From Mycolicibacterium austroafricanum (GTDB lineage: Bacteria > Actinomycetota > Actinomycetes > Mycobacteriales > Mycobacteriaceae), in NCBI RefSeq assembly GCF_902705885.1, contig NZ_CACSIP010000014.1:47305-111304 (forward strand): a stretch of DNA of 64,000 bases. The letters run 5' to 3'. Shown one piece after another: positions 27,629-37,190 of this stretch. The number at the start of each line of letters is the position of its first letter. Positions within the stretch are counted from its first letter, which is position 1. The position numbers and the translations under genes were made by a program. The notes below the pieces were generated by a model. The model did not search any database, was not told where the DNA came from, and saw only the letters and a program-made list of their open reading frames with translations.

Positions 27629-28600
27629 ATGACCTCCTCCACCGTCCATGACGTCATCGTCATCGGTTCCGGACCGGCCGGTTACACGGCGGCCGTGTAC
27701 GCGGCCCGGGCCCAGCTCAAGCCGCTGGTGTTCGAGGGCACCCAGTTCGGCGGTGCGCTGATGACCACGACCGAGGTCGAGAACTACCCGGGATTCCGCG
27801 ACGGCATCACCGGACCGGAGTTGATGGACCAGATGCGTGAGCAGGCGCTGCGTTTCGGCGCCGACCTGCGCATGGAGGACGTCGACTCCGTCGACCTGGC
27901 CGGCCCGGTCAAGACCGTCACCGTCGGTGACGAGACGTATCAGGCCCGCGCGGTCATCCTGGCGATGGGCGCAGCGGCCCGCCACCTGGGCGTGCCCGGC
28001 GAGGACGCCCTGCTCGGCATGGGCGTGAGCACCTGCGCGACCTGCGACGGCTTCTTCTTCCGGGACCAGGACATCGCCGTGGTCGGCGGTGGCGATTCGG
28101 CGATGGAGGAAGCCACGTTCCTGACCCGGTTCGCCCGCAGCGTGACGCTGATCCACCGGCGTGATGAGTTCCGTGCGTCGCGGATCATGCTGGAACGGGC
28201 GCAGGCCAACGAGAAGATCCGGTTCCTGACCAACACCGACGTGACCGCCATCGAGGGCGACCCCAAGGTGACCGGGATCCGGCTGCGCAACGCCGTGACC
28301 GGTGAGGAGTCCGAACTGGCTGTGACGGGTGTCTTCGTCGCGATCGGCCACGACCCCCGCTCTGAGCTGGTGCGCGGTCAGGTGGAACTGGACGCTGCGG
28401 GTTATGTGCAGGTGCAGGGCCGCACCACCTCCACATCGATCGAGGGAGTGTTCGCCGCCGGCGACCTGGTGGACCACACCTACCGGCAGGCCATCACAGC
28501 GGCGGGCAGCGGCTGTGCGGCGTCCATCGACGCCGAACGCTGGCTCGCCGAAACCTCTTCCCTGTCAACGGATGACAACCTGATTGGAGCACAACAATGA
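27629..28600 (+). CDS. trxB: thioredoxin reductase
   Basis: 323 aa from ATG at 27629, with AGAAAGG upstream; ATG at 27602 lacks a ribosome site. FAD-binding [16 protein letters not shown], redox-active Cys136 and Cys139 in [16 protein letters not shown]-binding [12 protein letters not shown] and the C-terminal [20 protein letters not shown]. Transfers electrons from NADPH to thioredoxin in the cytoplasm. Its TGA overlaps the ATG of trxC (ATGA), so the two are translationally coupled. Confidence 0.97.
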   Translation: MTSSTVHDVIVIGSGPAGYTAAVYAARAQLKPLVFEGTQFGGALMTTTEVENYPGFRDGITGPELMDQMREQALRFGADLRMEDVDSVDLAGPVKTVTVGDETYQARAVILAMGAAARHLGVPGEDALLGMGVSTCATCDGFFFRDQDIAVVGGGDSAMEEATFLTRFARSVTLIHRRDEFRASRIMLERAQANEKIRFLTNTDVTAIEGDPKVTGIRLRNAVTGEESELAVTGVFVAIGHDPRSELVRGQVELDAAGYVQVQGRTTSTSIEGVFAAGDLVDHTYRQAITAAGSGCAASIDAERWLAETSSLSTDDNLIGAQQ

Positions 28601-28977
28601 GCGCTGCGGGTTCGCCTGGATCGGCCGGGGCGGCTGGATCTTCTGGATCGCCTGGATCTTCAACGGTGGCGGTGACCGACGATTCGTTCTCCCAGGATGT
28701 GCTGTCGAGCAGCACGCCGGTTCTGGTCGACTTCTGGGCGACCTGGTGCGGCCCGTGCAAGATGGTCGCGCCGGTCCTCGAGGAGATCGCCGCCGAGAAG
28801 GCCGGCGCACTGACCGTCGCCAAGCTGGATGTCGATGCGAATCCGGCAACCGCCCGCGACTTCCAGGTGGTGTCGATCCCGACGATGATCCTGTTCAAAG
28901 ACGGTGAACCGGTCAAGCGGATCGTCGGCGCCAAAGGAAAGGCAGCGCTGCTGCGCGAGCTCTCAGAAATTGTCTGA
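28597..28977 (+). CDS. trxC: thioredoxin with Gly/Ser-rich N-terminal extension
   Basis: 126 aa. Active site WCGPC (Cys51, Cys54) inside [20 protein letters not shown]; conserved cis-Pro in [14 protein letters not shown]. Disulfide reductase, partner of TrxB encoded immediately upstream with a 4-nt overlap. Odd point: the first 22 residues are a low-complexity [20 protein letters not shown] stretch, encoded by GGATC(G/T)-containing repeats, before the usual TVAVTDDSF start of the fold. Typical mycobacterial TrxC proteins have a much shorter leader. Confidence 0.96.
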   Translation: MSAAGSPGSAGAAGSSGSPGSSTVAVTDDSFSQDVLSSSTPVLVDFWATWCGPCKMVAPVLEEIAAEKAGALTVAKLDVDANPATARDFQVVSIPTMILFKDGEPVKRIVGAKGKAALLRELSEIV

Positions 28978-29060
28978 CGTGCTCTGACATCGCATTTCAA
29001 CGACTCCACACCAGCCTGGGGTTTTCCGGATTCCCCCGTCGATCTGAGACAATGCTGGTT

Positions 29061-30248
29061 ATGTCGAGTCTGCGTCGCGGTGACCGCGGGGGTGCGGTCA
29101 CCGAAATCCGGGCGGCTCTTGCCGCGCTGGGCATGATCGACGATCCCGATGAACAGCTGACGACCGGCAAGCATGTGGCGGTGGACATGTTCGACGGTGA
29201 ACTCGACCACGCCGTCCGAGCTTTCCAGCAGCACCGCGGGCTGTTGGTGGATGGGATCGTCGGCGAAGCGACGTACCGCGCCCTCAAAGAAGCCTCGTAC
29301 CGGCTCGGTGCGCGCACGCTCAACCACCAGTTCGGGGCGCCGATGTACGGCGACGACGTCGCCACACTTCAAGCGCGACTTCAGGATCTGGGGTTTTACA
29401 CCAACCTGGTCGACGGCTACTTCGGGCTGCAGACACACAACGCGCTGACCTCCTACCAACGCGAGTACGGATTGTATCCGGACGGGATCTGTGGCCCGGA
29501 AACGTTGCGCTCCTTGTATTTTCTCGGTTCCCGGGTCACCGGTGGATCACCGCACGCGATCCGCGAGGAGGAGTTGGTCCGCAGCTCCGGCCCGCTGCTG
29601 TCCGGAAAGCGGATCATCATCGATCCGGGCCGCGGTGGGGATGACCACGGCCTGATCATGAACGGGCCCGCCGGGCCGATCAGCGAAGCAGACCTTTTGT
29701 GGGACTTGGCAAGCCGGCTCGAAGGCCGGATGACTGCGATCGGCATGGAGACGTTCCTGTCCCGCGCCGCTGTGCGGGCACCTTCGGATGCGGAGCGGGC
29801 CGCCACCGCCAACTCGGTGGGCGCCGACCTGATGATCAGCCTGCGTTGCGCCACCCAGACCAGCCCGTCCGCCAATGGCGTGGCCTCGTTCCATTTCGGG
29901 AACTCACATGGTTCGGTGTCCACCATCGGACGCAACTTGGCGGATTTCATCCAACGAGAAGTAGTGGCGCGTACCGGTTTACGCGATTGCCGTGTGCACG
30001 GCAGGACGTGGGATCTACTGCGGTTGACCCGGATGCCCACCGTTCAGGTCGACGTCGGCTATGTCACCAACCCCGGCGATCGCCGCACCCTGGTGTCGCC
30101 CGAGTCGCGTGACTCGATCGCCGAAGGCATCCTCGCTGCGGTCAAACGGCTGTACCTACTCGGCAAAAATGACCGTCCCACAGGGACTTTCACCTTCGCC
30201 GAACTGCTCGCCCACGAGCTGTCCGTCGACCGGGCCCGTCAGGGTTAA
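29061..30248 (+). CDS. cwlM: CwlM, amidase-like regulator of peptidoglycan precursor synthesis
   Basis: 395 aa from ATG at 29061; GACAAT (29048-29053) ends 7 nt before it, so a leaderless start is favoured over ATG 29052. Two peptidoglycan-binding repeats (HAVRAFQQHRGLLVDGIVGE and HNALTSYQREYGLYPDGICG) are followed by an amidase_3 fold. The zinc-site motif reads IDPGRGG where active enzymes have IDPGHGG, so catalysis is doubtful. In M. tuberculosis CwlM is cytoplasmic, is phosphorylated by PknB and activates MurA. The C-terminal NDRPTGTFTFAELLAHELS is the expected phospho-Thr region. Confidence 0.93.
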   Translation: MSSLRRGDRGGAVTEIRAALAALGMIDDPDEQLTTGKHVAVDMFDGELDHAVRAFQQHRGLLVDGIVGEATYRALKEASYRLGARTLNHQFGAPMYGDDVATLQARLQDLGFYTNLVDGYFGLQTHNALTSYQREYGLYPDGICGPETLRSLYFLGSRVTGGSPHAIREEELVRSSGPLLSGKRIIIDPGRGGDDHGLIMNGPAGPISEADLLWDLASRLEGRMTAIGMETFLSRAAVRAPSDAERAATANSVGADLMISLRCATQTSPSANGVASFHFGNSHGSVSTIGRNLADFIQREVVARTGLRDCRVHGRTWDLLRLTRMPTVQVDVGYVTNPGDRRTLVSPESRDSIAEGILAAVKRLYLLGKNDRPTGTFTFAELLAHELSVDRARQG

Positions 30249-30994
30249 CTGCAGGGGTTCGAACCCGCTCCGACCGGCTGCTGTAGTTGGGCGCTCTGCA
30301 GCAGCCGTTCCAGCGCCGCCTCCACATCGGCTTTCCAGCCGAGACCCTGCTCGAGTTCCAGCCGCAGCCGCGGGAAGTAGGTGTGGTGTGACACCACCTC
30401 GAAGCCGACGTCGAGCAGCAGGTCGGCATCGAGCACGCACTGCTCGACCGAACAATCGCCCAGGGCTTCCAGTACCGGCGCGGTATCAGCCGGTACCCTC
30501 GCCGGATCGGAGAGTTCGCTGACCTCGGCGGTGCGGCCGAACGCCTCCAAGGCCCGCACCCCGCGACGAACCAGATCGCCGACCACCGCAGCGATCAACG
30601 TCCTGGCCATATCCTGACCACCCGGACCCGGTTCGACACCGAGGGTCGTCAACAGAACCGCGTCCGCGCTGACCGGGCCGGTCGGGAATCGTCCCGCCCG
30701 CGGCACACTGCGCGGTGGCGCGTAGAACACGTACCCGAGGCACGGGTCATCGGTCGACTCCGGCGCCGACTCGGCGAACTCCCCTGCGTCCCGGGAGTCG
30801 ACGGCCAACTGTCCGCAGGAGCCCCACTCGAGCATGACCATCGATAGCCACGCTTCCTTCTCGAATTCCGGGTCGGAGAGACGGTCCTCGGTTCCCACCG
30901 TGGGCGGGTCCACCTCCCAGTACACGCAGCGCCGGGCATGCTTGGGTAGCTGCTCGAACGCTTCGAGTCGAAGAGGCGTGATACGTGCGGCCAC
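30245..30994 (-). CDS. GNAT-like acetyltransferase domain protein (Rv3916c-like)
   Basis: 249 aa, GTG start at 30994. The pattern DPCLGYVFYAPP, then DAVLLTTLGVEPGPGGQDMA and RTLIAAVVGDLVRRGVRALE resembles the GNAT strand 4, acetyl-CoA loop (GxGxxL-type, here GPGGQDMA) and following helix. The N-terminus reads AARITPLRLEAFEQLPKHAR and RCVYWEVDP. Conserved between cwlM and parB in mycobacteria, as Rv3916c. Substrate unknown. Its stop overlaps the cwlM stop by 4 nt, tail to tail. Confidence 0.8.
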   Translation of the reverse strand: MAARITPLRLEAFEQLPKHARRCVYWEVDPPTVGTEDRLSDPEFEKEAWLSMVMLEWGSCGQLAVDSRDAGEFAESAPESTDDPCLGYVFYAPPRSVPRAGRFPTGPVSADAVLLTTLGVEPGPGGQDMARTLIAAVVGDLVRRGVRALEAFGRTAEVSELSDPARVPADTAPVLEALGDCSVEQCVLDADLLLDVGFEVVSHHTYFPRLRLELEQGLGWKADVEAALERLLQSAQLQQPVGAGSNPCS

Positions 30995-31211
30995 TACACT
31001 CCCCTGGGTCCACGCCGCGCTGGAAGGCCCGGCTGCCCCTCCAGGATAGAAGGCGCGGCGAGCGCCGGCGCCGCCTGGCCACCGAATCCGCCCCGCGCCG
31101 GGTCTCCGGTCGAATTCAATTGCAGGACAAGGTTTTTCCCTGTCCCGGGGCGTTCTCGGCCTGCCGCGCCGACATCTGTGTCACAGTGACGTAATTCGCC
31201 GGTATGACCGT
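30995..31211. other. spacer between parB and the GNAT-like gene, with hairpin
   Basis: 217 bp. It contains an inverted repeat at 31125-31145 (GGACAAGG, loop TTTTT, CCCTGTCC, one mismatch) 67-87 nt after the parB stop. This could end parB transcription or act in the next promoter. A short dyad GTCACAGTGAC lies at 31180-31190. No gene is seen. Confidence 0.4.
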
Positions 31212-32225
31212 TCATTGCGCGGACGTGTTCATGATCTCCACAATCCGCTGAAGATCGTCCACCGACCCGAACTCGACGACGATCTTGCCCTTGCGCTTGC
31301 CCAGGCTCACCGTGACCTTGGTATCGAAAGCTGTGGAGAGCTGTTCGGCGACATCCTGCAGACCAGGCATGTGGATCGGCTTACGACGGGGCGCCGAGGG
31401 CGTCGTTCCTCCGTCACTGCGGTTGGCCAGCGTCACTGCCTCCTCCGTCGCGCGCACCGACAATCCCTCGGCGACGATGCGGGCGGCGAGTTCTTCCTGG
31501 GCGTCAGCCCCTGCCTCCAGCGACAGCAGCGCACGCGCGTGGCCCGCCGACAGCACGCCGGCCGCGACCCGTCGCTGCACCGCGATCGGCAGGCGCAGCA
31601 GGCGGATCATGTTGGTGATCAGCGGACGCGAGCGCCCGATGCGCGCCGCGAGTTCATCGTGGGTGACTTCGAACTCTTCCAGCAGCTGCTGATACGCGGC
31701 CGCCTCTTCGAGTGGGTTCAGCTGTACCCGGTGGATGTTCTCCAGCAGCGCGTCACGCAGCATGCTGTCGTCGGCGGTCTCGCGGACAATCGCCGGGATC
31801 GTCGTCACTCCGGCCTGTTGGGCCGCCCGCCACCGGCGCTCCCCCATGACGAGCTGGTAGCGCGGCGAGTCGTCATCCTCGGCCGCCGGCGCGGCGCGCA
31901 CCACGATCGGCTGCATCAGTCCGAACTCGCGAATGGAGTGCACCAGTTCTGCCAGCGCCTCTTCGTCGAACGACTGGCGGGGCTGGCGTGGGTTCGGATC
32001 GATCCTCGACGGGTCGATCTCCCGGTACACCGCGCCCACCGAATTCTCCTCGGGTGGCGGCGGTGGACCCGACGCCGGTCCGCCGAAGACGGCGTCGGCG
32101 GCCGCGGCACCCATCCGCGGACCCATCGTCGCCGAATCGTTGCCTTCGCCATCGGCCGGCCCCGTGGGGATCAAGGACGCGAGGCCGCGGCCCAGTCCAC
32201 TTCGCTTGCGAGCCGCGTTGTTCAT
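31212..32225 (-). CDS. parB: chromosome partitioning protein ParB
   Basis: 337 aa from ATG at 32225 ([20 protein letters not shown]), the standard mycobacterial start; the longer frame would overlap parA. The N-terminal CTP-binding domain has [20 protein letters not shown] and [12 protein letters not shown]. The central HTH with [20 protein letters not shown] then ITNMIRLL binds parS. The C-terminal dimerisation domain ends with the [19 protein letters not shown] segment. ParB spreads around parS as a CTP-dependent clamp and works with ParA. Two parS sites lie 0.9-1.7 kb away in parA and rsmG. Confidence 0.96.
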   Translation of the reverse strand: MNNAARKRSGLGRGLASLIPTGPADGEGNDSATMGPRMGAAAADAVFGGPASGPPPPPEENSVGAVYREIDPSRIDPNPRQPRQSFDEEALAELVHSIREFGLMQPIVVRAAPAAEDDDSPRYQLVMGERRWRAAQQAGVTTIPAIVRETADDSMLRDALLENIHRVQLNPLEEAAAYQQLLEEFEVTHDELAARIGRSRPLITNMIRLLRLPIAVQRRVAAGVLSAGHARALLSLEAGADAQEELAARIVAEGLSVRATEEAVTLANRSDGGTTPSAPRRKPIHMPGLQDVAEQLSTAFDTKVTVSLGKRKGKIVVEFGSVDDLQRIVEIMNTSAQ

Positions 32226-32268
32226 CGATTCCCTCTTCTCATCGAGCAGGTCCGCGCCGGGCGTGCGC

Positions 32269-33216
32269 TCATCGGGCTTGTTCCTCCAGCCCGCGGTGCG
32301 CCAGTTCTCGACTCGCATCCAGGTAGCTCATCGCCCCCCGGGAGCCGGGGTCGAAGTCGATGATCGTCATGCCGTACCCCGGCGCCTCGGACACCTTGAC
32401 GCTGCGGGGGATGACGGTGCGCAACACCTTGTCGCCGAAATGTGCTCGTACGTCCATCGCGACCTGATCGGCCAGCTTCGTCCGGCCGTCGTACATCGTC
32501 AGGACTACCGTCGTGACATCCAGCTCGGGATTGAGATGCGACTTCACCATCTCGATGTTCCGGAGCAACTGCCCGACGCCTTCGAGGGCGTAGTACTCGC
32601 ACTGGATCGGAATCAACACCTCCGGAGCGGCCACCAACGCGTTGATCGTCAGCAAGCCGAGCGAGGGCGGGCAGTCGATGAAGACGTAGTCGAAGTCGTG
32701 GTGCTTCAGCTCGGCCAGCGCCGTTCGGAGCCGGCCCTCCCTCGCGACCATGCTGACCAATTCGATCTCGGCACCGGCAAGGTCGATGGTGGCGGGGATG
32801 CAGAACAGGCGCTCGTTGTGCGGGCTGCGCTGCAGTGCCGTCTCGACCGGGATGTCACCGATCAGGACCTCATACGACGACGGGGTCCCGGGTCGGTGTT
32901 CGATCCCCAGCGCCGTGCTCGCATTGCCCTGCGGATCCAGGTCGATGACGAGGGTCCGCAGACCCTGCAGCGCCAGCGCGGCGGCGATGTTCACCGCGGT
33001 GGTCGTCTTGCCGACGCCGCCTTTCTGGTTGGCGATGGTCAGGATGCGCTGGCGCGCGGGTCGCGGCGGCTGGCCTTGGGTGGCCGCCTGCATCAATCGC
33101 ACTGCACGTTCGGCCTCAGCGCCGATGGGCGTATCCACGTCCGGGGAACTCCACGTTTCACGTGAAACATCGGCGGGGTCGTCCTCGGGTTCCCGGCTCT
33201 CGGGAACTGCCATCAT
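32269..33216 (-). CDS. parA: chromosome partitioning ATPase ParA
   Basis: 315 aa. ATG at 33216 overlaps the rsmG stop by 4 nt and has GGAAGGAAG 6 nt before it, which decides against the longer frame starting at 33309. Deviant Walker [21 protein letters not shown] (Lys65 and Lys70), [20 protein letters not shown] and the closing [20 protein letters not shown]. It moves ParB-parS complexes apart during segregation. A parS palindrome lies inside the coding sequence at 33154-33169, encoding the DVSRET stretch. Confidence 0.96.
   Translation of the reverse strand: MMAVPESREPEDDPADVSRETWSSPDVDTPIGAEAERAVRLMQAATQGQPPRPARQRILTIANQKGGVGKTTTAVNIAAALALQGLRTLVIDLDPQGNASTALGIEHRPGTPSSYEVLIGDIPVETALQRSPHNERLFCIPATIDLAGAEIELVSMVAREGRLRTALAELKHHDFDYVFIDCPPSLGLLTINALVAAPEVLIPIQCEYYALEGVGQLLRNIEMVKSHLNPELDVTTVVLTMYDGRTKLADQVAMDVRAHFGDKVLRTVIPRSVKVSEAPGYGMTIIDFDPGSRGAMSYLDASRELAHRGLEEQAR
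33154..33169. other. parS centromere site within parA
   Basis: CGTTTCACGTGAAACA: 15 of 16 bases of the consensus TGTTTCACGTGAAACA, with a perfect 14-bp core palindrome. ParB binding site, based on the well-known consensus. Confidence 0.92.
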
Positions 33217-33902
33217 CTGCGCTTCCTTCCCGGCGGCCGTTCGCTCCGCGGTGTCCCCTGCAACCCTACGACCACCGTCACGGGCGGATCCACGAATTGA
33301 GCGCCACATTTCATCACCTTCACCTCAGTCACGCCCAGTCCCGTCATTGCCCGGCGATGCTCTTCGATTTCTTCTTTCGCCCGCTCCCCTTTGATCGCCA
33401 GCATGCGACCACCGGGGCGTAATAGCGGCGTACTCCACTTCGCCAGCTTGTCGAGGGATGCGACCGCTCGCGACACCACCGCATCCACCTCCCCGACTTC
33501 GGCCCGAACCGCTCGGTCCTCCGCCCGGCCACGCACGACGACACAGGCGAGGTCCAGCTCGGCGATCACCTCACGGAGAAAATCGCTTCGCCTCAACAGT
33601 GGTTCGACGAGCGTCAGGGAAAGGTCCGGTCGGGCCAACGCCAACGGTATCCCGGGCAGGCCCGCTCCACTACCGATGTCGGCGATCCGCTCGCCGTGGC
33701 TGAGCAGTTCCGACACCACTGCGCTGTTGAGCACGTGCCGGTCCCAGACCCGATCGACTTCGCGGGGGCCCAGCAAGCCACGTTCGACCCCAGCGCCGGC
33801 CAAGATCCGCGCGTACCGATAGGCCCGGTCCGCCGCGTCGCCGAAGAGCGCTTCGACCGCGTCGGGCGGCGGGGCCACTTCAGCGTGTTTCACGTGAAAC
33901 AT
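33213..33902 (-). CDS. rsmG: 16S rRNA (guanine-N7) methyltransferase RsmG/GidB
   Basis: 229 aa, ATG at 33902. The first residues MFHVKH are encoded by the parS palindrome, a widespread feature of gidB. SAM-binding motif ADIGSGAGLPGIPLALARPD, then LVEPLLRRSDFLREV and VVSRAVASLDKLAKWSTPLL. Methylates the m7G in the 530 loop of 16S rRNA; loss gives low-level streptomycin resistance in mycobacteria. Stop overlaps the parA start (ATGA). Confidence 0.95.
   Translation of the reverse strand: MFHVKHAEVAPPPDAVEALFGDAADRAYRYARILAGAGVERGLLGPREVDRVWDRHVLNSAVVSELLSHGERIADIGSGAGLPGIPLALARPDLSLTLVEPLLRRSDFLREVIAELDLACVVVRGRAEDRAVRAEVGEVDAVVSRAVASLDKLAKWSTPLLRPGGRMLAIKGERAKEEIEEHRRAMTGLGVTEVKVMKCGAQFVDPPVTVVVGLQGTPRSERPPGRKRR
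33886..33901. other. parS centromere site at the rsmG start
   Basis: TGTTTCACGTGAAACA, a perfect 16-bp palindrome identical to the parS consensus. It overlaps the first codons of rsmG. Confidence 0.95.
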
Positions 33903-33963
33903 CCTCCGAACATCCGCGGCGAACCAACACCACTCCGAACGAACTACATGGATGTAACTCCAG

Positions 33964-34533
33964 TCAGTCGGCGAGAACCACCACGCGCCGCGCCGGCTCC
34001 ACGCCCTCGCTCTCGCTGTGCACGCCCTGCACTGCGGCGACCGCGTCGTGCACGATCTTCCGCTCGAACGGTGTCATCGGGGACAGCTCTTCGCGGTCCC
34101 CTGTCTCCAGAACCCGGCGCGCCACCTTGTCCCCCACGGCGGCCAGTTCCTCGCGACGGCGCTTACGCCACTGCGCGACATCCAACATCAGCCGACTCCG
34201 CTCGCCCGTCTTCTGGTGCACGGCCAACCGGGTCAACTCCTGCAGGGCGTCGAGCACCTCGCCCTTGCGCCCGACCAACTTGGTCAGATCCCCGCCACCG
34301 TCGATGCTCACCACGGCGCGGTCGCCTTCCACGTCGAGGTCGATGTCACCGTCGAAGTCCAACAGGTCCAGCAGCTCTTCCAGATAGTCGCCGGCGATCT
34401 CGCCCTCGGCGACCAATTTCTCCTCGAGATCCTCGCCGCCTTCGGCGCCGTCATCCGTGTCGGTCTCGATGGGATCGACGTCCTCGCTACGTTCGGCCGT
34501 CTCGACCGGAGCAGCAGTCTCCGAATTCGTCAT
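33964..34533 (-). CDS. khpB: KhpB/Jag RNA-binding protein
   Basis: 189 aa, ATG at 34533. An acidic N-terminal tail (about 50 residues rich in D/E) precedes a KH domain (VSIDGGGDLTKLVGRKGEVL, then DALQELTRLAVHQKTG) and an R3H domain (LSPMTPFERKIVHDAVAAVQ, then GVHSESEGVEPARRVVV). Single-stranded RNA-binding protein; Jag/KhpB is linked to cell elongation and division in Gram-positive bacteria. It follows yidC by 36 nt on the same strand. Confidence 0.92.
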   Translation of the reverse strand: MTNSETAAPVETAERSEDVDPIETDTDDGAEGGEDLEEKLVAEGEIAGDYLEELLDLLDFDGDIDLDVEGDRAVVSIDGGGDLTKLVGRKGEVLDALQELTRLAVHQKTGERSRLMLDVAQWRKRRREELAAVGDKVARRVLETGDREELSPMTPFERKIVHDAVAAVQGVHSESEGVEPARRVVVLAD

Positions 34534-34569
34534 GCAATCACCTCTTCCTCTTTCGCGGTCGCCCGCGCG

Positions 34570-35739
34570 TCAACGTTTGCGCTTCTTCGGCCGAGCGCCG
34601 GGTTTCGGAGTGCGGCTGACGGCGCCATTGCGCGCGGCTGGTTTCGCCTTCTGCGCACCACCCGGCGGATCCCGCCGGGCCGCACCCGCGTCGCTCGCAC
34701 CCGCGTCGGTGGACCCATTGGTCTCGGTACCGTCGGGCACCGCGTCCGCGTCGCCGTCAGTCGTGGGCGACTGCGGATCACCGTCCGCCTCCGTGGCCGC
34801 GTTGGCGGCCGACTTCTTCTTGCGGCTGGGCTTGGATCCGGGAGCCGGGGCATTGGCCGCCCGGCGCTCCAACGCCTCGAGCTTCTTCTGCTCTTCTTCC
34901 TTCTCGATCTTGCCGAAGACGTAGTGCTGCTGACCGAACGTCCAGACGTTGTTGGCAAGCCAGTACAGGATGATCGCCAAGGGCAGGAACGGACCGCCGA
35001 CCACAACACCGAGCGGGAAGACGTAGAGCGCGAGTTTGTTCATGATTGCGGTCTGGGGATTGGCCGCAGCTTCGGGGCTCTGCCGCGAAATCGAGGCCCG
35101 GCTGTTGAAGTACGTGGCGATGCCTGCCGCGATCATGATGGGCACCCCGACTGCGATCAGGGCAGTCCGACTGAATCCTCCGAACTGGGTGAATGCCTCG
35201 AGCCCCGACTTCTGAATCATGAAGGCACCTAGCGGTGCACCGAAGAAGTTCGCGTCCAGAAAATGCCCGACATCGGTGGCGCTGAAGACGTAATTGCCCA
35301 GGCTACGGTTTTCATCCACCGACAGGTTCAGGTGGCCGATGCCGAACCCGCCTGTTCGGTTGAAGGACCGCAGCACGTGAAACAGGCCGATGAACACCGG
35401 GATCTGCGCGAGCATCGGCAGGCATCCGAGAATCGGGTTGAAGCCGTGCTCGCGTTGCAGCTTCTGCATCTCCAGCGCCATGCGCTGGCGATCCTTGCCG
35501 TACTTCTTCTGAAGTGCCTTGATCTGTGGCTGCAGTTCCTGCATCTGCCGGGTGGTGCGGATCTGCCGGACGAACGGCTTGTAGAGGATCGCGCGCAGGG
35601 TGAACACCAGGAACACCACCGACAGCGCCCACGCGAAGAAGTTCGACGGTCCGAGTAAGAAGGCGAAGGCCTTGTACCAAACCCACATGATCGCCGACAC
35701 CGGGTAGTAGATGATGTCGAGGCTCAACCAATTAAACAC
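34570..35739 (-). CDS. yidC: membrane protein insertase YidC
   Basis: 389 aa, GTG start at 35739 overlapping the yidD 3' end by 8 nt. Five membrane helices, including [20 protein letters not shown] and [20 protein letters not shown]. The cytoplasmic loop carries [20 protein letters not shown], a charged coiled-coil region. A long basic and Ala/Lys-rich tail ends [11 protein letters not shown], probably contacting the ribosome. Inserts proteins into the cytoplasmic membrane alone or with SecYEG. Actinobacterial Oxa1-type without the large periplasmic domain. Confidence 0.95.
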   Translation of the reverse strand: MFNWLSLDIIYYPVSAIMWVWYKAFAFLLGPSNFFAWALSVVFLVFTLRAILYKPFVRQIRTTRQMQELQPQIKALQKKYGKDRQRMALEMQKLQREHGFNPILGCLPMLAQIPVFIGLFHVLRSFNRTGGFGIGHLNLSVDENRSLGNYVFSATDVGHFLDANFFGAPLGAFMIQKSGLEAFTQFGGFSRTALIAVGVPIMIAAGIATYFNSRASISRQSPEAAANPQTAIMNKLALYVFPLGVVVGGPFLPLAIILYWLANNVWTFGQQHYVFGKIEKEEEQKKLEALERRAANAPAPGSKPSRKKKSAANAATEADGDPQSPTTDGDADAVPDGTETNGSTDAGASDAGAARRDPPGGAQKAKPAARNGAVSRTPKPGARPKKRKR

Positions 35740-36070
35740 GCGTTTGACTCTCTCCTTGGTGCACCGTGCTGGGCCGGCGCTCGGCTACGTCACAGGCACC
35801 TTCGGCGGCTTCGCCGCGGTGCTCCGCGCGGTCGGTCTTTCGATCGGGTATCGGGTCCCATCCTCCGTTATGCCATGGGCCACATTTCAGCAGGCGGACG
35901 AGTGCCAGCCACCCACCCCGGATCAATCCGAACTCGGTGAGCGCCTCGACGGCGTACTGGCTGCACGTCGGCGTGAATCGACAGGTCGGCAGTCGCAACG
36001 GCGAGATGGTGTGGCGATAGAGCTGGATCAGGAAGACCACTGTCCGTGCGCCCCGCGACCGCGAGGTCAC
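35732..36070 (-). CDS. yidD: membrane protein insertion efficiency factor YidD
   Basis: 112 aa, GTG start at 36070 overlapping the rnpA end by 4 nt. The family block reads [40 protein letters not shown] and [20 protein letters not shown] with the three conserved Cys. The C-terminal 40 residues are charged and less conserved. Works with YidC encoded immediately downstream. Confidence 0.95.
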   Translation of the reverse strand: MTSRSRGARTVVFLIQLYRHTISPLRLPTCRFTPTCSQYAVEALTEFGLIRGGWLALVRLLKCGPWHNGGWDPIPDRKTDRAEHRGEAAEGACDVAERRPSTVHQGESQTRV

Positions 36071-36423
36071 TTCGATTCTCCGGAACGCATCCTGATCTTC
36101 TGCAACGCCGTGCGAAGCTCCGCCTCCAGCCGAGGTGAGATCGCGTTGCGACTGCTCGGCAACGCACGGATCACCACGCGGTCCTCGGCATCGAGCTCAT
36201 GGAGAATGGTGCGCGCGGCATGACGAAGCCGACGGGACACGCGATGCCTCTGTACTGCATTGCCTACTGCTTTCGACACGACCAGACCGATCCTGGGTCC
36301 AGGGTCTCCGGCCTTGTCGGCGCGGGTGTACAGAACCAGGTCCGGTTGTGCGGCTTTGGTGCCGCGACTCACCGTGAGGCCGAACTCGGCCGAGCGCGTC
36401 ATCCGGTACTGCGCCGGAAGCAC
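36067..36423 (-). CDS. rnpA: ribonuclease P protein component
   Basis: 118 aa, GTG start at 36423. Begins [21 protein letters not shown] and contains the RNR-type motif [20 protein letters not shown], which contacts the RNase P RNA. Protein subunit for tRNA 5'-end maturation. It follows rpmH by 21 nt and is very likely cotranscribed with it. Confidence 0.95.
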   Translation of the reverse strand: MLPAQYRMTRSAEFGLTVSRGTKAAQPDLVLYTRADKAGDPGPRIGLVVSKAVGNAVQRHRVSRRLRHAARTILHELDAEDRVVIRALPSSRNAISPRLEAELRTALQKIRMRSGESK

Positions 36424-36444
36424 CGCGTCAGACCTTGCGCCGCA

Positions 36445-36588
36445 TCACGCAGTCAGTGAGCGACGGCCCTTGCGGCGCCGGTCCGACACAATGGCCCGGC
36501 CGGCGCGCGTACGCATCCGCAGCCGGAACCCGTGCACCCTCGCCCGACGGCGATTGTTGGGCTGAAAGGTCCGCTTGCCCTTGGCCAC
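36445..36588 (-). CDS. rpmH: 50S ribosomal protein L34
   Basis: 47 aa from GTG at 36588 ([20 protein letters not shown]), the usual L34 length; the frame extending to 36633 adds an unrelated leader. Continues [27 protein letters not shown]. First gene of the rpmH-rnpA-yidD-yidC-khpB-rsmG-parA-parB run. Confidence 0.97.
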   Translation of the reverse strand: MAKGKRTFQPNNRRRARVHGFRLRMRTRAGRAIVSDRRRKGRRSLTA

Positions 36589-37190
36589 GGCTGTCACTCC
36601 TTGTTGCGTCTGGCCGCCGCGATCCCGCCCCATGAACCCTCATGACAGGCGTGTCGCAGTCGGCCGCTGGTAAGTTCGTCCGTCTAACATTGCTAACCGG
36701 CGCGGCCTCCGGCAGTACCGGATCGCAGCCGTACCGCCACGTGCGGGCGACTGTTCGAGGGTACTGACGAGGATTCGCTGGGTCAAACCTGCGAAAACCC
36801 GCTCGGCGTATGGGCATGCCCACCACACCAACCACAGCTGTCACGCTCATCAGGAACTATTGAGCCCGTACCGAACTGGCACAAAAATCGCGTCTCCGCA
36901 ATGTTGCAGAACTGTTGGCACTCGGAGAGAAAACTGTTAGCTTCTGGCAATGCCGATTCCACGCCGGAACGGCGAAAGACAACGAAGCGAGGCTGTCCAC
37001 TCCGTCGCGAGCCCACTGGAAATGCAGGAATACACCTGCCCAATGACGAGCTCCGGCCAGCGGTAGCCACGCCGGTAGACAACCAGACGGCGATGAACGT
37101 CCTCTCTCCACAACCTGGGGATAACTTTGTGGACAGTTCGTTTCCGTCCTTTTGGCCGTCCCTGGGCCGGCCGCTAGGGGGTGCGGGTCG
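36589..37190. promoter_or_regulatory. rpmH-dnaA divergent promoter region
   Basis: 602 bp with no gene seen. On the plus strand TTGGCA (36915-36920), a 17-bp spacer and TAGCTT (36938-36943) form a good dnaA promoter, giving a leader of about 240 nt. DnaA-box-like sites cluster just before dnaA: CTCTCCACA (37104-37112), TGGGGATAA (37116-37124, reverse of TTATCCCCA) and TGTGGACAG (37128-37136, reverse of CTGTCCACA). They suggest autoregulation or origin function. AGGGGG precedes the TTG start. The left part should carry the minus-strand rpmH promoter. Confidence 0.6.

Noticed and set aside
35368..35384. CACGTGAAACA in yidC as a parS site
   Set aside because: Only 11 of 14 core bases match; the left arm of the palindrome is missing.
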